From assembly GCF_008639165.1 (NCBI RefSeq), contig NZ_CP029197.1, forward strand, positions 2,604,001-2,668,000: a DNA stretch of 64,000 bases, read 5' to 3'. Under the pieces are notes generated by a model. The model searched no databases. It had not been told where the DNA came from and saw only the letters and a list, made by a program, of their open reading frames with translations. The translations under genes and the position numbers were made by a program. Shown in pieces: positions 18,216 through 26,546 of this stretch; within the stretch, counting starts at the first letter, position 1, and the number at the start of each line of letters is the position of its first letter. The stretch is from Streptomyces venezuelae ATCC 10712. Lineage in GTDB: Bacteria > Actinomycetota > Actinomycetes > Streptomycetales > Streptomycetaceae.

Positions 18216-20765
18216 GTGCCCGGTGAGAATCTGTCCCGCGACGAGGCCCACGAGCGGGCGGCCCTGCTGTCCGTCGACGGGTACGAGGTCGTCCTCGACC
18301 TGCGCTCGGCGGTCGGCGACTCCGACGAGCCGGTGCGCACCTTCGGCTCGCGGACGACGATCCGCTTCCGTCGCACCGGTGAGGGCACGAGCACGTTCGT
18401 CGACCTGATCGCCCCTTCCGTGACCTCGGTCACGCTCAACGGGCGTGCCCTGGACCCGGCCGTCGTCTTCGACGGCTCGCGGATCGCGGTCGACGGCCTC
18501 GCCGACGAGAACGTCCTCGTGGTGGACGCCCGCTGCGCCTACAGCCGGACCGGCGAGGGCATGCACCGCTTCGTCGACCCGGAGGACGGCGAGGTCTACC
18601 TCTACACGCAGTACGAGCCGGCCGACGCCCGCCGGGTGTACGCCAACTTCGAGCAGCCCGACCTCAAGGCCCCGTACCGCTTCTCGGTGACCGCGCCCGA
18701 GGGCTGGACGGTCTGGTCGAACGGCGCGGGCGAGCAGGACGCCGACGGCGTGTGGCGGTTCGCGGAGACGGCGCCGATCTCCACGTACATCACCTGTGTG
18801 GTGGCGGGCCCCTACCACTACGTGACCGACAGCTACACGCGCGGCGAGCTGGAGATCCCGCTCGGCGCGATGTGCCGGAAGTCGCTCGCCAAGCACTTCG
18901 ACGCGGACGACGTCTTCCTGATCACCAAGCAGGGCTTCGACTTCTTCCACGACAACTTCGACTACCCGTACCCCTTCGGGAAGTACGACCAGGCCTTCGT
19001 CCCCGAGTACAACCTCGGCGCGATGGAGAACCCGGGCATGGTGACCTTCCGCGAGGAGTACATCTACCGGGGCAAGGTGACCCAGGCCGCGTACGAGAGC
19101 CGGGCCAACGTCATCCTCCACGAGATGGCGCACATGTGGTTCGGCGACCTGGTCACCATGGTCTGGTGGGACGACCTGTGGCTGAAGGAGTCCTTCGCCG
19201 ACTTCATGGGCTCGTTCGTGAACGCCGAGGCGACCCGCTTCACCAACAGCTGGGTGACCTTCGCCAACAACCGCAAGTCCTGGGCGTACCGCGCCGACCA
19301 GCTGCCGTCCACGCACCCGATCACGGCCGACATCCGTGACCTGGAGGACGCCAAGCTCAACTTCGACGGCATCACGTACGCCAAGGGCGCCTCGGTGCTC
19401 AAGCAGCTCGTCGCGTACGCCGGCCGGGACGCGTTCCTCGAGGGCGCCCGCCGCTACTTCAAGCGGCACGCCTACGGGAACACCCGGCTCGCCGACCTCC
19501 TCACCATCCTGGAGGAGACCTCGGGCCGCGACATGAAGGCCTGGGCGAAGTCCTGGCTCCAGACCTCCGGCGTCAACGCCCTCACCCCGGCCGTCACCTA
19601 CGACGCCGAGGGCCGGATCACCGAACTCGCCGTCCTCCAGGAGGGCGACGAGCTGCGCCCGCACCGCGCCGCCGTCGGCCTCTACCGGCTCACCGGCGGC
19701 GAGCTCGTCCGGTACGCGCGGGCCGAGGCCGACATCACCGGGACCCGGACGGTCGTCGCGGAGCTCGCGGGCGAGGAGAAGCCCGACCTGGTCCTCGTCA
19801 ACGACGACGACCTCACGTACTGCAAGATCCGCTTCGACGCGGACTCGCTCGCCACCCTGCGCGCCCACCTCGGCGACATCACCGACCCGCTGGCCCGCGC
19901 CCTGTGCTGGTCGGCGCTGTGGAACCTGACCCGCGACGGGCTCATGCCCGCCCGGGACTTCGTCTCCGTCGTGCTCGCCTTCGCCGGCCGCGAGACCGAC
20001 ATCGGCGTCCTCCAGATGGTGCACGCCTGGACGAGGTCGGCCGTCACCCTCTACGCCGCCCCCGAGTGGCGCGAGGAGGGCGGGCGGCTGCTCGCCGAGG
20101 GCGGCCTGCGCGAGCTGCGGGTGGCCGAGCCGGGCAGCGAGCACCAGCTGACCTGGGCCCGGTTCTTCGCGGCGACGGCCGCCGCCGACGCCGACTTCCA
20201 GCTCCTCGAAGGACTGCTCGACGGCACGGCGAAGATCGACGGTCTCGACGTCGACCAGGAGCTGCGCTGGGCGCTGCTCTCGCCGCTGGCCGCGCACGGC
20301 CGCGCGGACGAGACCCGGATCGGCGAGGAGCTGACCCGGGACGACACGGCGACGGGCAAGCGCCACCAGACCCGGCTGCTTGCCTCGCGGCCCTCGGCCG
20401 CCGTCAAGGCGCAGGCCTGGGCGCAGGTCGTCGAGTCGGACGTCCTGTCGAACGCGCTGGTCGAGGCGACGATCGCGGGCTTCACGCAGCCCTCGCAGCG
20501 GGCGCTGATCGCGCCCTACGCCGAGAAGTACTTCGCGTCGATCGAGCGGCTGTGGGCCGAGCGGTCGATCCAGATCGGCATGGACGTCGTCCGGGGCCTG
20601 TTCCCGGGGCTCCAGGACGACGAGGGGACGCTGGCCGCGACGGACGCCTGGCTCTCGGCGCACGCCTCGGCGGCGCCGGCGCTGCGCCGGCTCGTCCTGG
20701 AGGCCCGGGACGACCTGGCCCGGGCGCTGCGGGCGCAGGCCTGCGACGCCCGCGCCGGCCGGTAG
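18216..20765 (+). CDS. pepN: Aminopeptidase N (M1 family), first copy
   Basis: Zinc metallopeptidase that removes N-terminal residues from peptides, probably cytoplasmic since no signal peptide is present. It has 849 residues from a GTG with AAGGAG upstream. The substrate-binding LGAMENPG motif precedes the zinc site HEMAHMWFGD, and the distal glutamate lies in LKESFAD. The C-terminal ERAP1-like helical domain is complete. A paralogue lies about 10 kb downstream. Position beside the Rv2466c homologue matches M. tuberculosis pepN. Confidence 0.95.
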   Translation: MPGENLSRDEAHERAALLSVDGYEVVLDLRSAVGDSDEPVRTFGSRTTIRFRRTGEGTSTFVDLIAPSVTSVTLNGRALDPAVVFDGSRIAVDGLADENVLVVDARCAYSRTGEGMHRFVDPEDGEVYLYTQYEPADARRVYANFEQPDLKAPYRFSVTAPEGWTVWSNGAGEQDADGVWRFAETAPISTYITCVVAGPYHYVTDSYTRGELEIPLGAMCRKSLAKHFDADDVFLITKQGFDFFHDNFDYPYPFGKYDQAFVPEYNLGAMENPGMVTFREEYIYRGKVTQAAYESRANVILHEMAHMWFGDLVTMVWWDDLWLKESFADFMGSFVNAEATRFTNSWVTFANNRKSWAYRADQLPSTHPITADIRDLEDAKLNFDGITYAKGASVLKQLVAYAGRDAFLEGARRYFKRHAYGNTRLADLLTILEETSGRDMKAWAKSWLQTSGVNALTPAVTYDAEGRITELAVLQEGDELRPHRAAVGLYRLTGGELVRYARAEADITGTRTVVAELAGEEKPDLVLVNDDDLTYCKIRFDADSLATLRAHLGDITDPLARALCWSALWNLTRDGLMPARDFVSVVLAFAGRETDIGVLQMVHAWTRSAVTLYAAPEWREEGGRLLAEGGLRELRVAEPGSEHQLTWARFFAATAAADADFQLLEGLLDGTAKIDGLDVDQELRWALLSPLAAHGRADETRIGEELTRDDTATGKRHQTRLLASRPSAAVKAQAWAQVVESDVLSNALVEATIAGFTQPSQRALIAPYAEKYFASIERLWAERSIQIGMDVVRGLFPGLQDDEGTLAATDAWLSAHASAAPALRRLVLEARDDLARALRAQACDARAGR

Positions 20766-20781
20766 GCGGTACGGCTCCGAG

Positions 20782-20809
20782 GGGCGGCGCGCTCGTGGGT
20801 GCGCCGCCC
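20782..20809 (+). terminator. Terminator after the first aminopeptidase N
   Basis: GGGCGGCGC and GCGCCGCCC arms nine bases long around a ten-base loop, 16 bases past the stop. Confidence 0.7.
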
Positions 20810-20940
20810 TTCGGCGTCCTCGGGACGGCGTGCCCCTCATCGGCACTCGAACGCGCGTACTTTAGGACGGGGTTGTCCCCAATTGTCGACGAGCGTGTAA
20901 CAGGGGTTAGGGGGGCCTTCGGGCGCGGAAGACCCCCGGC

Positions 20941-21945
20941 ATGAACCACAACACCCCCATCACCCCCCGCCCCCTCCCCCTCGCCCCCCACACCGGTCGC
21001 CCCGAACGCCTCGCGTCCGCCGACCAGTTGAGGGCCCAGGGCATCCCGGCCGGCGAGGTCGCCGCGCGCTGCCGGCCCGGCGGCTGGCAGCAGCTGCTGC
21101 CCGGCGTCTTCCTGCTCCAGCCGGGGACGCCCACCAGCGAGGACCGGCTGCGCGCGGCGCTGCTCTACGCCCGCAGGACCGGGACCGTCCCCACCCAGGG
21201 CCCCGACGCGATGATCACCGGGCTCGCGGCGCTCACCCTGCACCGCTTCTCCTCCGCTCCCCCGCTCACCGCCCTGGAGCGGATCGACGTCCTGGTGCCG
21301 CGCACCAGGCGGCTGCGGTCCACCGGCTGGGTGCGGGTGGTGCGCACCCCCGAGTCCCCGGAGCCGGTCGAGCTGACGGGCGTGCCCGTCGCCCCGGTCG
21401 CCCGCGCCGTCGCCGACGCGGTGTCCGGGCTCTCGGACGCCGAGACGGTACGCCGGCTGCTCACCGAGGCGGTGCGCGGCGGGCACTGTGAACCGGGCGC
21501 GGTGGTACGCGAGTTGAGCCGCGCCCGGCTGCTCACCCGGTCGCACGTGGTGGACGCGGTGGACGCGCTGCTCGCCGAGGGGCGGTCGCTGTCCGAGGAC
21601 CGGCTGTACGCGATGGTGCGCGAGTTCGCCCTGCCGGACCCGCTGTGGAACGTGGACCTGCGGCTCCCGGGCGGCCCGCACCTGGGCGGGGTGGACGCCT
21701 ACTGGCCGGACCAGGCGGTCGCCGTCGAGCTGGACACCCGGGCCCCGCGGCAGGACGAGGACGCGCTGTGGTCCGAGTACACCCGCAAGCGGGAGCACCT
21801 GGAGCGGCTCGGCATCACGGTCGTCCACCTGACCCCGCGCAAGCTGCGCGAGGCGATGGACCAGCAGGCCACCGTGGTGCGTACGGCCCTGATGGCCGCG
21901 CCCGACCGGCAGCCCCCGGCCTACGTCGTCGTCCTGCCGCGGTGA
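20941..21945 (+). CDS. Winged-helix protein with C-terminal nuclease-like domain (AbiEi/DUF559-like)
   Basis: A 334-residue protein. Residues 20-75 look like the winged-helix entry of AbiEi-type antitoxins (ADQLRAQGIPAGEVAAR ... GGWQQLLPGVFLL). The middle resembles the following AbiEi region. Residues 220-310 resemble a Vsr/DUF559 fold, with VDLRLPGG, GGVDAYWPDQAVAVELD and EYTRKREHLERLGITVVHLT, where Asp and Glu could form a PD-(D/E)XK-like site. No toxin partner is adjacent, so toxin-antitoxin membership is not supported. Many actinobacterial orphans have this layout and no known role. Convergent with the 21950 hydrolase, four bases apart. Confidence 0.7.
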   Translation: MNHNTPITPRPLPLAPHTGRPERLASADQLRAQGIPAGEVAARCRPGGWQQLLPGVFLLQPGTPTSEDRLRAALLYARRTGTVPTQGPDAMITGLAALTLHRFSSAPPLTALERIDVLVPRTRRLRSTGWVRVVRTPESPEPVELTGVPVAPVARAVADAVSGLSDAETVRRLLTEAVRGGHCEPGAVVRELSRARLLTRSHVVDAVDALLAEGRSLSEDRLYAMVREFALPDPLWNVDLRLPGGPHLGGVDAYWPDQAVAVELDTRAPRQDEDALWSEYTRKREHLERLGITVVHLTPRKLREAMDQQATVVRTALMAAPDRQPPAYVVVLPR

Positions 21946-21949
21946 GGGG

Positions 21950-23095
21950 TCAGTGCTTCGGCGTGACGCCGCAGAACTCGGCCTCCAGGACGGCCGCGCT
22001 GTCGCCCGTCCAGTCGGCGTTGAAGTTCATGGCGAGCGAGTGCGCGCCGTCGCGGGTCGCCTGGGCCTCGGAGGAGGAACCGTGGATGCCGCCGCCGTGA
22101 CCCCAGATCTCCTTGCCGCAGCTCAGCTTCTGCTTCATCAGCCCGAGTCCGTATCCCGTGCCGGGGAGTTCGGGGGAGACCGCGACGGTGGTGGTCATCT
22201 CCTTCATCTCGGCCTTCGGGAGGAGCCGGCCCTTGAGGAGGGCCCGGTAGAAGGTCTGGAGGTCGTTGGCGTCGGAGATCATCTCGCCGGCGGCGCCCGC
22301 GATGCTCGGGTTGAGCGCGGTGACGTCGTGGACGGGGGCGTTCGGGTCCCGGGAAAGCTTGGACCAGGCCGGGGAGTTGGGCTTCGGCACGGTGACGCGG
22401 GTCCCGGGGACGCTGGTGGCGCGCAGCCCCAGCGGCTTGATGATCCGGTTCTGGACCTCCTTGCCGTACGGGCGGCCGGTGACCTTCTCGATCACCATAC
22501 CGGCGAGCACGAAGTTGGTGTTGGAGTAGTTCCAGTCGGTGCCCGGCTCGAACTCCGCGGGATGGGCCAGCGCGACCGCGACGAGCTGCTCGGGGCTCCA
22601 GGTGTCGTAGCGGTGCTCCAGGAAGCCGGGGCCGAAGACCTTCTCCTGGAAGGCGGGGTCGTTGGTGTAGCTGTAGATGCCGCTGGTGTGGTTGAGCAGC
22701 TGGCGGACGGTGATCCTGCGGCCGTCGTGACCGTTGCCCCGGACGACACCGGGCAGCCACTTCTCGACCGGGTCGTCGAGGTCGATGCGGTGCTCCGCCT
22801 GGAGCTGGAGCAGGACGGTGGCGGTGAAGGTCTTGGTGATGGAGCCGACGCGGAAGCGGTCGTGGCCCCGGCGCTCGCCGGCCGTGCCGGTCCAGGTGCC
22901 CCGCCCGTCCTTCGCCTGGGCGACGGCACCGGGCACCCCGGCCTCGACGGCGGCCCGGAGCGCCTCCTGGGCGGCCGCGTGGTCGCCCTTCGCCGGGGCG
23001 GGGGCCGCCAGGGCGGGAGTGGCGAGCGCGGTGGCGGTGAGCCCCGCGACCAGGGCGGCGGCGAGGACGGTGCGGGTCGTGCGGACGACTGACAT
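21950..23095 (-). CDS. Secreted serine beta-lactamase/D-Ala-D-Ala carboxypeptidase family hydrolase
   Basis: A 381-residue penicillin-binding-fold hydrolase. A signal peptide spans residues 1-31 (VLAAALVAGLTATALATPALA). Catalytic motifs: S85-I-T-K88, Y190-S-N192 and HGGG near 345. This is class C/DD-peptidase (peptidase S12) architecture. S12 proteins act as DD-carboxypeptidases, esterases or peptidases; sequence does not decide. The chosen ATG precedes the signal peptide directly. Cysteines near 330 and 375 could form a disulfide, consistent with secretion. Confidence 0.9.
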   Translation of the reverse strand: MSVVRTTRTVLAAALVAGLTATALATPALAAPAPAKGDHAAAQEALRAAVEAGVPGAVAQAKDGRGTWTGTAGERRGHDRFRVGSITKTFTATVLLQLQAEHRIDLDDPVEKWLPGVVRGNGHDGRRITVRQLLNHTSGIYSYTNDPAFQEKVFGPGFLEHRYDTWSPEQLVAVALAHPAEFEPGTDWNYSNTNFVLAGMVIEKVTGRPYGKEVQNRIIKPLGLRATSVPGTRVTVPKPNSPAWSKLSRDPNAPVHDVTALNPSIAGAAGEMISDANDLQTFYRALLKGRLLPKAEMKEMTTTVAVSPELPGTGYGLGLMKQKLSCGKEIWGHGGGIHGSSSEAQATRDGAHSLAMNFNADWTGDSAAVLEAEFCGVTPKH

Positions 23096-23211
23096 GGCGG
23101 GCTCCCCTGAGCGTCTTCGGCGGTGCGTGTACCGCGGTCGGCGGGGAGGACCACGGGGGCCGGGGGACGGTTGAGCGGGGTGGGGCCGGTTGAGCGGTTT
23201 TCGGCCGATCG

Positions 23212-23679
23212 TCAGCTGTTCGCCGGATCGGCGAGCCGGGAGCGTCCGACGGGGGGCCGCTCGCGCCACAGGTCGAGGCCGATGTCGACGAGTCCGACCC
23301 GGGTCAGACCGGGTACGTCCGCCAGCGGGTGCCAGGCGGCGAGGTCGGTCGAGCCACCGGTCTCGTTGCGCAGCTCACCCCCGGTGACCTGCACCTCGTA
23401 GATGATCCGCAGCCCCTGGAAGTCGCCGGGGGCGGCGAGGCGGCGCAGCCAGGAGCGGCGGATCGAGTCGATGCCCAGGAGGGCGGTGGGCTCGGCGACA
23501 TAGCCCGTCTCCTCCTCCACCTCGCGGACCACGGTCCGCACCGGTTCCTCGCCGTGGTCCATGCCGCCGCCCGGCAGGGTCCACCGCTTGGTGCCGTCGC
23601 TCGCCACCCAGCGGGCGAGGAGCAGCTGTCCGTCCCGTACGCACACGGCGTAGGCCGCCACCCGCAACTCCTGCTTCAT
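23212..23679 (-). CDS. Nudix hydrolase
   Basis: A 155-residue Nudix pyrophosphohydrolase. The Nudix box reads GGGMDHGEEPVRTVVREVEE followed by ETGY, matching GX5EX7REUXEEXGU. An MutT-like N-terminus (VAAYAVCVRDGQLLLARW) precedes it. The substrate, a nucleoside diphosphate derivative, cannot be named. It lies nine bases downstream of the HPP gene stop, likely an operon. Confidence 0.9.
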   Translation of the reverse strand: MKQELRVAAYAVCVRDGQLLLARWVASDGTKRWTLPGGGMDHGEEPVRTVVREVEEETGYVAEPTALLGIDSIRRSWLRRLAAPGDFQGLRIIYEVQVTGGELRNETGGSTDLAAWHPLADVPGLTRVGLVDIGLDLWRERPPVGRSRLADPANS

Positions 23680-23688
23680 GCACCGAGG

Positions 23689-24237
23689 TTAGAACCAGTA
23701 CACGGGGTACGTCCGGCCGGTGGCGCGAGCCGAGCCGAGACCGACGGCCACGAGGAGGAGGCAGGCGAGGGCGAGAAGGCCGAGAAACGACCAGAAGGGC
23801 GGGGACTGGAGGGCGACGATCACGGCGGTGGCCGCGGCGGGCGAGTGCGGGGTGCGGGCCAGCATCATCACGCCCAGCGCGAGTCCGCCCGCGACGGCGG
23901 CGGCCCACAGGCCGGGGCTCGCCACGGTGAGCACCGCGAAGCCGGTCAGGGCGGAGAGCAGCTGCCCGCCGACGACCGAACGCGGCTGGGACAGCGGCAG
24001 GTCGGGGGCGCCGGCGACCAGGGCCATGCTCGCGGCGAGCGGCGGGATGAGCAGCGGCTGGTCGAGCACGGTCCCGACGGCGACCAGGAGCAGCAGCGCG
24101 GCGACGCTCCCCGCGGTGGAGAGCAGCAGCACGCGGGGCCGGGGCCGCGGGGGCGGCCCGGGCCGCCGGGCGGCGGGGACGGGGGCGGGGGCCGGGATGG
24201 TGGGCAGGGTCGCGTCGGGGGCCGGGGTAATGGTCAC
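23689..24237 (-). CDS. HPP-family integral membrane protein
   Basis: A 182-residue protein with a Pro-rich N-terminus and four or five hydrophobic helices. The family motif appears as HSPAAATA, and PPLAASMALVAGAPDLPLSQ is characteristic of HPP proteins, some of which transport nitrite in chloroplasts and cyanobacteria. The GTG start has GAGG upstream. It lies between a PNPOx-like gene (37 bases) and the Nudix gene (nine bases), all minus strand, so one operon is likely. Function in Streptomyces is not established. Confidence 0.8.
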   Translation of the reverse strand: MTITPAPDATLPTIPAPAPVPAARRPGPPPRPRPRVLLLSTAGSVAALLLLVAVGTVLDQPLLIPPLAASMALVAGAPDLPLSQPRSVVGGQLLSALTGFAVLTVASPGLWAAAVAGGLALGVMMLARTPHSPAAATAVIVALQSPPFWSFLGLLALACLLLVAVGLGSARATGRTYPVYWF

Positions 24238-24274
24238 GGAGCGGTCCTCGGGGTCGATGGGGTACGGGGCCGGG

Positions 24275-25189
24275 TCAGGGTGTGGGTGGGTTGGCCGGGG
24301 AGTACTCCGGGGGCGACCAGCGCAGGGGGCTGCCGGACGGGGTCTCGGCGGTGCGCTCGACGCGGAAGCGGACCACGCGCCCCTCGGGGCCGTACTCGGT
24401 GTGCGCGAGCCCGCTGAGCTGTAGGGTCGTCCCCGTCTCCCAGTCGAGGAACAGCAGGCCCGCCCGGCCGTCCGCCTCCAGGTTCCCCAGGGTCAGGAAC
24501 ATCGCGTTGCCCGGGTAGTCCCGCCAGCTGAGCTCCCTCGGCGCGTCCACCCGGACGAAGCCGGGGTTGCCGCCGCGATGGCTGGTGTCCACGCCGTCCG
24601 GCGCGACCGTGGCCACGAAGAAGGTGTCGGCGGCACGGACGCGGCGCACCTGGTCGGGGCTCAGCACCTCGCCGTACCGCACGGCACCGCTCTCGGAGCG
24701 GCCGGCTTCGGAGCCGTACCACTCCCGCTTCTGGAGGTATTTCGGGCAGTTGGAGAAGACCTGCTCGGCCTCGATCGTGAACCCGCGCGCGCTGGGGCGG
24801 ACGGTGCCGTTGAGTCGCATGCGGCGGCGGGTGCGGGGGTCGAGGGCGAGGGTCCCGACGGGGGTGCCCTCGGGGGTGATCACCCCCGCGAGCGGGTCGT
24901 GGGCGGGGATGCCGCCGGCCACGGAGACGGTGTGCGGGCCCGTGGCGCGGGCGAAGCCGGGCGTGCCCGTGAGGAGGCTGCTCCACACCCGGCCCGCGCG
25001 GTCCGCCGCGCCGACCATCAGCATGGGCTGAGCCTCCAGGAACGCGGCGGCGACGGGGCGGATGCCGGGGGTGATGGAGCGGCCCACGTGGGCGGCGAGG
25101 TCCGCGACGCCGACGCGGGCCTGGACGGTTCGGGAGCCCTGGTGGTAGGCGGGCGTCTCCACGGGGCCGGGGGTCTGGGCGCCGCGCAT
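24275..25189 (-). CDS. PNPOx-like split-barrel (pyridoxamine 5'-phosphate oxidase family) flavoprotein
   Basis: A 304-residue protein with two FMN-binding split-barrel halves: residues 45-120 (AQPMLMVGAADRAGRVWSSL) and 185-290 (ADTFFVATVAPDGVDTSHRGG, GNAMFLTLGNLEADGRAGLLF). The CPKYLQKR segment in between is typical of this subfamily, annotated as PNPOx-like FAD/FMN-binding. Substrate unknown. The ATG follows GAGGAGG. It stands downstream of the VOC gene by 35 bases on the same strand, probably the same transcript. Confidence 0.85.
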   Translation of the reverse strand: MRGAQTPGPVETPAYHQGSRTVQARVGVADLAAHVGRSITPGIRPVAAAFLEAQPMLMVGAADRAGRVWSSLLTGTPGFARATGPHTVSVAGGIPAHDPLAGVITPEGTPVGTLALDPRTRRRMRLNGTVRPSARGFTIEAEQVFSNCPKYLQKREWYGSEAGRSESGAVRYGEVLSPDQVRRVRAADTFFVATVAPDGVDTSHRGGNPGFVRVDAPRELSWRDYPGNAMFLTLGNLEADGRAGLLFLDWETGTTLQLSGLAHTEYGPEGRVVRFRVERTAETPSGSPLRWSPPEYSPANPPTP

Positions 25190-25224
25190 GGGGTCCTCCT
25201 CGGAGTGCGGGTCGGGTGCCGGGT

Positions 25225-25680
25225 CTAGAAGAAGCCGCAGGTGGGGGCCGTGGCGTTCGGGGCCTCCGCGTCCTGGGCCCCCTGGGGGACCGAGATCTCC
25301 AGGCGGGTGCCGTCCGGGTCGTGGAAGAAGATGCCGCCCGAGGCGGCGCCCTCGCGGTGGGCCACGACGCCCTCGTACGCGAAGGTCGCGCCGCGGGCGG
25401 TCAGCGCGGCCTCCGCGGCGCGGACGTGGTCGAGGGAGGCGGCCTCGAAGGCCAGGTGGTGGAGGCCGGCGCGGGCGGGGGCGTAGGCCTCGCCGGCCTG
25501 CTCCCAGAGCGTGAGGACCAGGCGGTCGTCCTGGCCGAGGAAGGCGAAGCGGCTCTCGCCCTCGGCGCCCTTGCCGAGCGTCTCGAAGCCGAGGACGTCC
25601 CCGTAGAAGGCGAGGGAGCGGTCGAGGTCGGTGACGTTGAGGCCGACGTGGTGGGTGGTGAGTGTGCCGATCGCGGACAT
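25225..25680 (-). CDS. VOC-family (glyoxalase/dioxygenase-fold) protein
   Basis: A 151-residue vicinal-oxygen-chelate protein. Two beta-alpha-beta-beta-beta repeats are visible: TTHHVGLNVTDLDRSLAFYGDVLGF and GLHHLAFEAASLDHV. Likely metal ligands are the His in THHVGL, the His in LHHLAF and a Glu in RLEISVP. It may detoxify a thiol adduct or act on a small metabolite. It is divergent from the CGNR regulator across an inverted-repeat operator, which suggests that regulator controls the VOC-PNPOx-HPP-Nudix block. Confidence 0.87.
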   Translation of the reverse strand: MSAIGTLTTHHVGLNVTDLDRSLAFYGDVLGFETLGKGAEGESRFAFLGQDDRLVLTLWEQAGEAYAPARAGLHHLAFEAASLDHVRAAEAALTARGATFAYEGVVAHREGAASGGIFFHDPDGTRLEISVPQGAQDAEAPNATAPTCGFF

Positions 25681-25717
25681 GGCGGTTCCCCCTCTGGTGT
25701 GGCCGGCCCCTCTCGGG

Positions 25718-25747
25718 CTAACCTCTTAACTCGACTTTAGAGGTTAG
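25718..25747. promoter_or_regulatory. Inverted-repeat operator between the VOC and CGNR genes
   Basis: CTAACCTCT, twelve bases, AGAGGTTAG; allowing one mismatch the arms reach twelve bases. A related half-site GAGGGGTTAG recurs at 25780-25789, nearer the CGNR start. Placement between divergent genes suggests autoregulation by the CGNR protein. Confidence 0.6.
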
Positions 25748-25811
25748 AAACGAGGCGCGTCAACCGCTCACGTACTCTTGAGGGGTTAGTTCACCGAGGA
25801 GGGCTCCCGCC

Positions 25812-26354
25812 ATGACCGCCACCGACCCCCGGCCGCTCACCGGCGAGCCCGTCTCCCTGGACCTCCTCAACACCCGCTGGAACGAGGAGGGCGTCCGCCA
25901 GGACCTGCTCACCGGGGTCGAGGGACTCGCCGTCTGGCTCGCCGCCAACGGCCTGGCGGATCGGTTCACCGCCGACGCCGCCACCCTGCGGCACACCCTC
26001 ACCGCCCGGGACGCGCTCGCCGCGCTCGTCGACAACCCCGGCGACCCCGCCGCCACCGCCCGCGTCGACGCCGTCCTCGGTCACGGCCGCATCCGGGCCA
26101 CCCTGACCGCCGAAGGCCCCGGCGAGCGGCCCGAGTTCGCGGACGCGGCCTGGGGTCCCGGCTGGACCGCCGCCCGCGACTACCTCGATCTGCTGCGCGG
26201 CGCCCCCGACCGCATCCGGGCCTGCGCCCACGAGGCGTGCATCCTGCACTTCTTCGACACCTCGCGGAACGGCACCCGCCGCTGGTGCTCGATGGCGATC
26301 TGCGGCAATCGGGCCAAGGCCTCCCGCCACTACGCCCGGACCAAGGAGAGCTGA
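25812..26354 (+). CDS. CGNR zinc-finger (ABATE-type) transcriptional regulator
   Basis: A 180-residue protein with an N-terminal ABATE-like domain (residues 10-125; LDLLNTRW, GVEGLAVWL) and a C-terminal CGNR zinc finger with Cys in RACAHEACILHFFD and WCSMAICGNRAKASRHYAR. These are putative stress-linked DNA-binding regulators. RBS GAGGAG precedes the ATG. It is divergent from the VOC gene and probably binds the inverted repeat between them. The ligand is unknown. Confidence 0.85.
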   Translation: MTATDPRPLTGEPVSLDLLNTRWNEEGVRQDLLTGVEGLAVWLAANGLADRFTADAATLRHTLTARDALAALVDNPGDPAATARVDAVLGHGRIRATLTAEGPGERPEFADAAWGPGWTAARDYLDLLRGAPDRIRACAHEACILHFFDTSRNGTRRWCSMAICGNRAKASRHYARTKES

Positions 26355-26421
26355 GCCGAGAGGGGGGAACGGACGCCCGGTTGCGACCGGTTCGTCCGCG
26401 CTGACGCAAGCCGCGCCCTGG

Positions 26422-26447
26422 CGGGTTTGCGCCGCGACGCAAACCCG
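26422..26447 (+). terminator. Hairpin after the CGNR gene
   Basis: CGGGTTTGCG and CGCAAACCCG form a perfect ten-base stem with a six-base loop, 65 bases past the stop. A third partial copy (GACGCAAGCC) lies just upstream. Terminator or subtilase operator are both possible. Confidence 0.45.
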
Positions 26448-26546
26448 GCCCCCGCCAACCCTCCACAAACCCCTGTCACTTGCGAAAGGCTGAGCGGTCA
26501 TCCGGCACCGATAACCGGACCCTCTCTTTCACAAGCAGGGATGCAC

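Noticed and set aside
17436..20846. Long minus-strand frame across pepN into the Rv2466c-like gene
   Set aside because: Only the last 210 codons match a family; the upstream part is antisense to aminopeptidase N, and an ATG with sensible context lies at 18068.
20941..21945. Type IV toxin-antitoxin (AbiE) system
   Set aside because: Only an AbiEi-like half is present; neighbouring genes are an aminopeptidase and a secreted hydrolase, with no nucleotidyltransferase toxin.
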